A DNA stretch of 7,531 bases from an uncultured Steroidobacteraceae bacterium (GTDB lineage: Bacteria; Pseudomonadota; Gammaproteobacteria; Steroidobacterales; Steroidobacteraceae). The stretch lies in contig CATPBM010000218.1 in the NCBI GenBank assembly GCA_955652625.1, positions 1-7,531 of the forward strand. The letters run 5' to 3'. The notes under the pieces are model-generated. The model ran no database searches. It saw only the letters and a list, made by a program, of their open reading frames with translations, and was not told where the DNA came from. Shown here one piece after another: positions 6,383 to 7,531 of the stretch; within the stretch, counting starts at the first letter, position 1; every line of letters starts with the position of its first letter. Made by a program: the position numbers and the translations under genes.

Positions 6383-7159
6383 CTAGCTGGCAGCGTCCGC
6401 GACGCCGCTGATGTGCCACGCTCCGGCGAGCCAGCGGCTCAGGTAGATGACGTAGTACGCGGAGCCGGCCGGATGCGCGTCGGGGTCCACCACGACGAGC
6501 GCATAGCGGCGCCGCATGGCCCGGCCCGAGACGCGCACGATGCGGATCACCGGCGCGCTCTTCATGCGGCCCGCATCGATCGCCGCCCGCAGGCGCTTTC
6601 CTGTGGCGGCGGCGGCGAGCGTGTCGCGCGCTGCCGTCGATGGTGCGTTGCGGCCTTCGCAGCAGATCTCGCGGTCCAGGGTCTGCGCCGAAGCCGCGGC
6701 CGCCGCCCACAGCTCCATGATCGACACAAATGCCGCGGGGCTGACATCGTAGGTCTCGGTGTAGCGCTCCGGGGCGGAGTGCGGCTGCGGACAGTGCCCG
6801 CTGGCGACCGCCATCGCCACGGCGTCGCTGCGTTCGTAGCGGCGCAGCTGGGTGGCGGCGCCCGTTCCCACCCGTGTCAGGCCATGGCTCGAGTAGCTGC
6901 AGACTGCGCCTTGCCGGGTGACGCCGCTCTCGCCGGAGTAAAGCGGCGCCGCGTCCGCCGGGATTCCCGAGCCGGTGCGCGTGCAGACGGTGACGTGATC
7001 ATCGGTCGAGCGTGCGAGCCAGCGGCGCACGAGGTCCGGCGCGGAGCTGCTGGTGCGAGTGAAGGTCTGGCAGGACGCCTGCGTGACCTGCGCCCGCGCG
7101 GCACCGCACGGTGCCAGGAGCAACGCCAGCACCAAGGGGGCTATTTTTCGCGGCAGCAT
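6383..7159 (-). CDS. Secreted/periplasmic protein of unknown function
   Basis: A 258-residue protein I do not recognise. It begins with a clear signal peptide: LPRK basic start, a hydrophobic run APLVLALLLAPC, and a probable signal peptidase I site after ARA (residues 21-23), leaving Gln24 as first mature residue. Cys18 lies within the hydrophobic stretch and is not in a proper lipobox. The mature part has six cysteines (30, 59, 87, 123, 166, 167), including an adjacent pair in ICCEG, which suggests up to three disulfides in the periplasm. The C-terminal third has alternating strands (PVIRIVRVSG, RYALVVVD, AYYVIYLS, GAWHISGV), which might be a small beta-sheet domain. The ATG directly follows the tamB stop codon with no gap, and GAGAAG upstream within tamB can serve as ribosome-binding site, so it is probably expressed with tamB. 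No function is assigned; a link to envelope biology is inferred only from position and export. Confidence 0.75.
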   Translation of the reverse strand: MLPRKIAPLVLALLLAPCGAARAQVTQASCQTFTRTSSSAPDLVRRWLARSTDDHVTVCTRTGSGIPADAAPLYSGESGVTRQGAVCSYSSHGLTRVGTGAATQLRRYERSDAVAMAVASGHCPQPHSAPERYTETYDVSPAAFVSIMELWAAAAASAQTLDREICCEGRNAPSTAARDTLAAAATGKRLRAAIDAGRMKSAPVIRIVRVSGRAMRRRYALVVVDPDAHPAGSAYYVIYLSRWLAGAWHISGVADAAS

Positions 7160-7531
7160 CTACTTCTCGATCGAGAAGACGAGGTCCGCGCCACGCGCCG
7201 TGCCCAGTTCGGTCTTCACCGTCCAGTGATCACCGAGGGTGTACCGCAGCTTGAAGGTGTTGAGCTGCTCGGTGAGGCTCACACCGTAACTCACGTACAG
7301 GCGCGGGGACAGGTAGCGGCCGAGCACCAGCGAGGTCTCGTTGGCGATGGGGTCGGTCTCGAGGCTGACGTCGGGGATCCCGACGCGCGAGCCCAGCTGC
7401 GCCGCGAGCAGCGCGGCGCCCTGCCCGAGCGCGGCGTTGCCCGCGCCGCTGGAGCGGCTGGCCGAATCGAGCGAGCCGCCAGCGAGAACGAGCGAGGCAA
7501 TCTGCGACTGCGGCAGCGGCGGGTCGGAGAA
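7160..7531 (-). CDS. tamB: TamB, translocation and assembly module inner-membrane component, C-terminal end
   Basis: Partial gene: 123 codons and a TAG stop, with the frame open through the right edge. TamB is a very long AsmA-like bridge protein that spans the periplasm and works with the outer-membrane protein TamA in outer-membrane protein assembly and lipid transport. The visible end is the conserved DUF490/TamB C-terminal domain: LPQSQIASLVLAG, then GAALLAAQLGS, then IPDVSLETDP, then the highly characteristic GRYLSPRLYVSYGVSL and FKLRYTLGDHWTVKTELG, ending DLVFSIEK. In the family this C-terminus forms the beta-strands that contact TamA. It is followed directly by the unknown secreted gene. 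Confidence 0.88.
   Translation of the reverse strand, partial: FSDPPLPQSQIASLVLAGGSLDSASRSSGAGNAALGQGAALLAAQLGSRVGIPDVSLETDPIANETSLVLGRYLSPRLYVSYGVSLTEQLNTFKLRYTLGDHWTVKTELGTARGADLVFSIEK

Noticed and set aside
1..7531. CRISPR array, tRNA/rRNA, insertion sequence or phage genes
   Set aside because: No spaced direct repeats, RNA gene signatures, transposase motifs or terminal inverted repeats were seen; the window is almost completely filled by the listed genes.

Overview
This is high-GC bacterial DNA, almost entirely coding, with every convincing gene on the minus strand (transcription runs from the high to the low coordinates). A TamB C-terminus implies a Gram-negative outer membrane. A canonical ArgR with a double ARG-box operator fits a proteobacterium, most plausibly a gammaproteobacterium of the Xanthomonadales/Nevskiales/Steroidobacterales type. 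That placement is inferred from gene content, not proven.

Layout, in transcription order. (1) 7531-7160: the C-terminal 123 residues of TamB. (2) 7159-6383: a secreted, cysteine-containing protein of unknown function, whose start codon directly follows the tamB stop. (3) About 6385-6263: a short intergenic region with a GC hairpin, then a sigma70-like promoter overlapped by two ARG boxes. (4) 6262 to the left edge: one compact arginine-biosynthesis operon, argR - argG - P-loop (BioD/DUF1611-like) gene - argC - argD - argF' - argB. argB is cut by the window edge. Neighbouring genes are 13-20 bases apart, 1-2 bases apart, or overlap by ATGA.

How the genes work together. The carbamoyltransferase is of the N-acyl-ornithine type (AOTCase/SOTCase, ArgF') rather than ordinary OTCase, so the acyl group should stay on through carbamoylation: acyl-glutamate -> (ArgB) acyl-glutamyl phosphate -> (ArgC) semialdehyde -> (ArgD) acyl-ornithine -> (ArgF') acyl-citrulline. 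A deacylase, not seen here, would then give citrulline, ArgG would make argininosuccinate, and ArgH (not seen here) would finish. The residue that separates acetyl from succinyl specificity is Ala (Ala90) instead of Glu, which predicts N-succinylated intermediates.

The most interesting point is that no GNAT-type N-acylglutamate synthase is visible. Instead a 360-residue P-loop protein lies between argG and argC and is coupled to argC by a stop/start overlap. It resembles, at motif level, BioD and the DUF1611 family. I propose it as a candidate non-orthologous acyl- (acetyl- or succinyl-) glutamate synthase or ligase. This is an inference from context and distant family resemblance.
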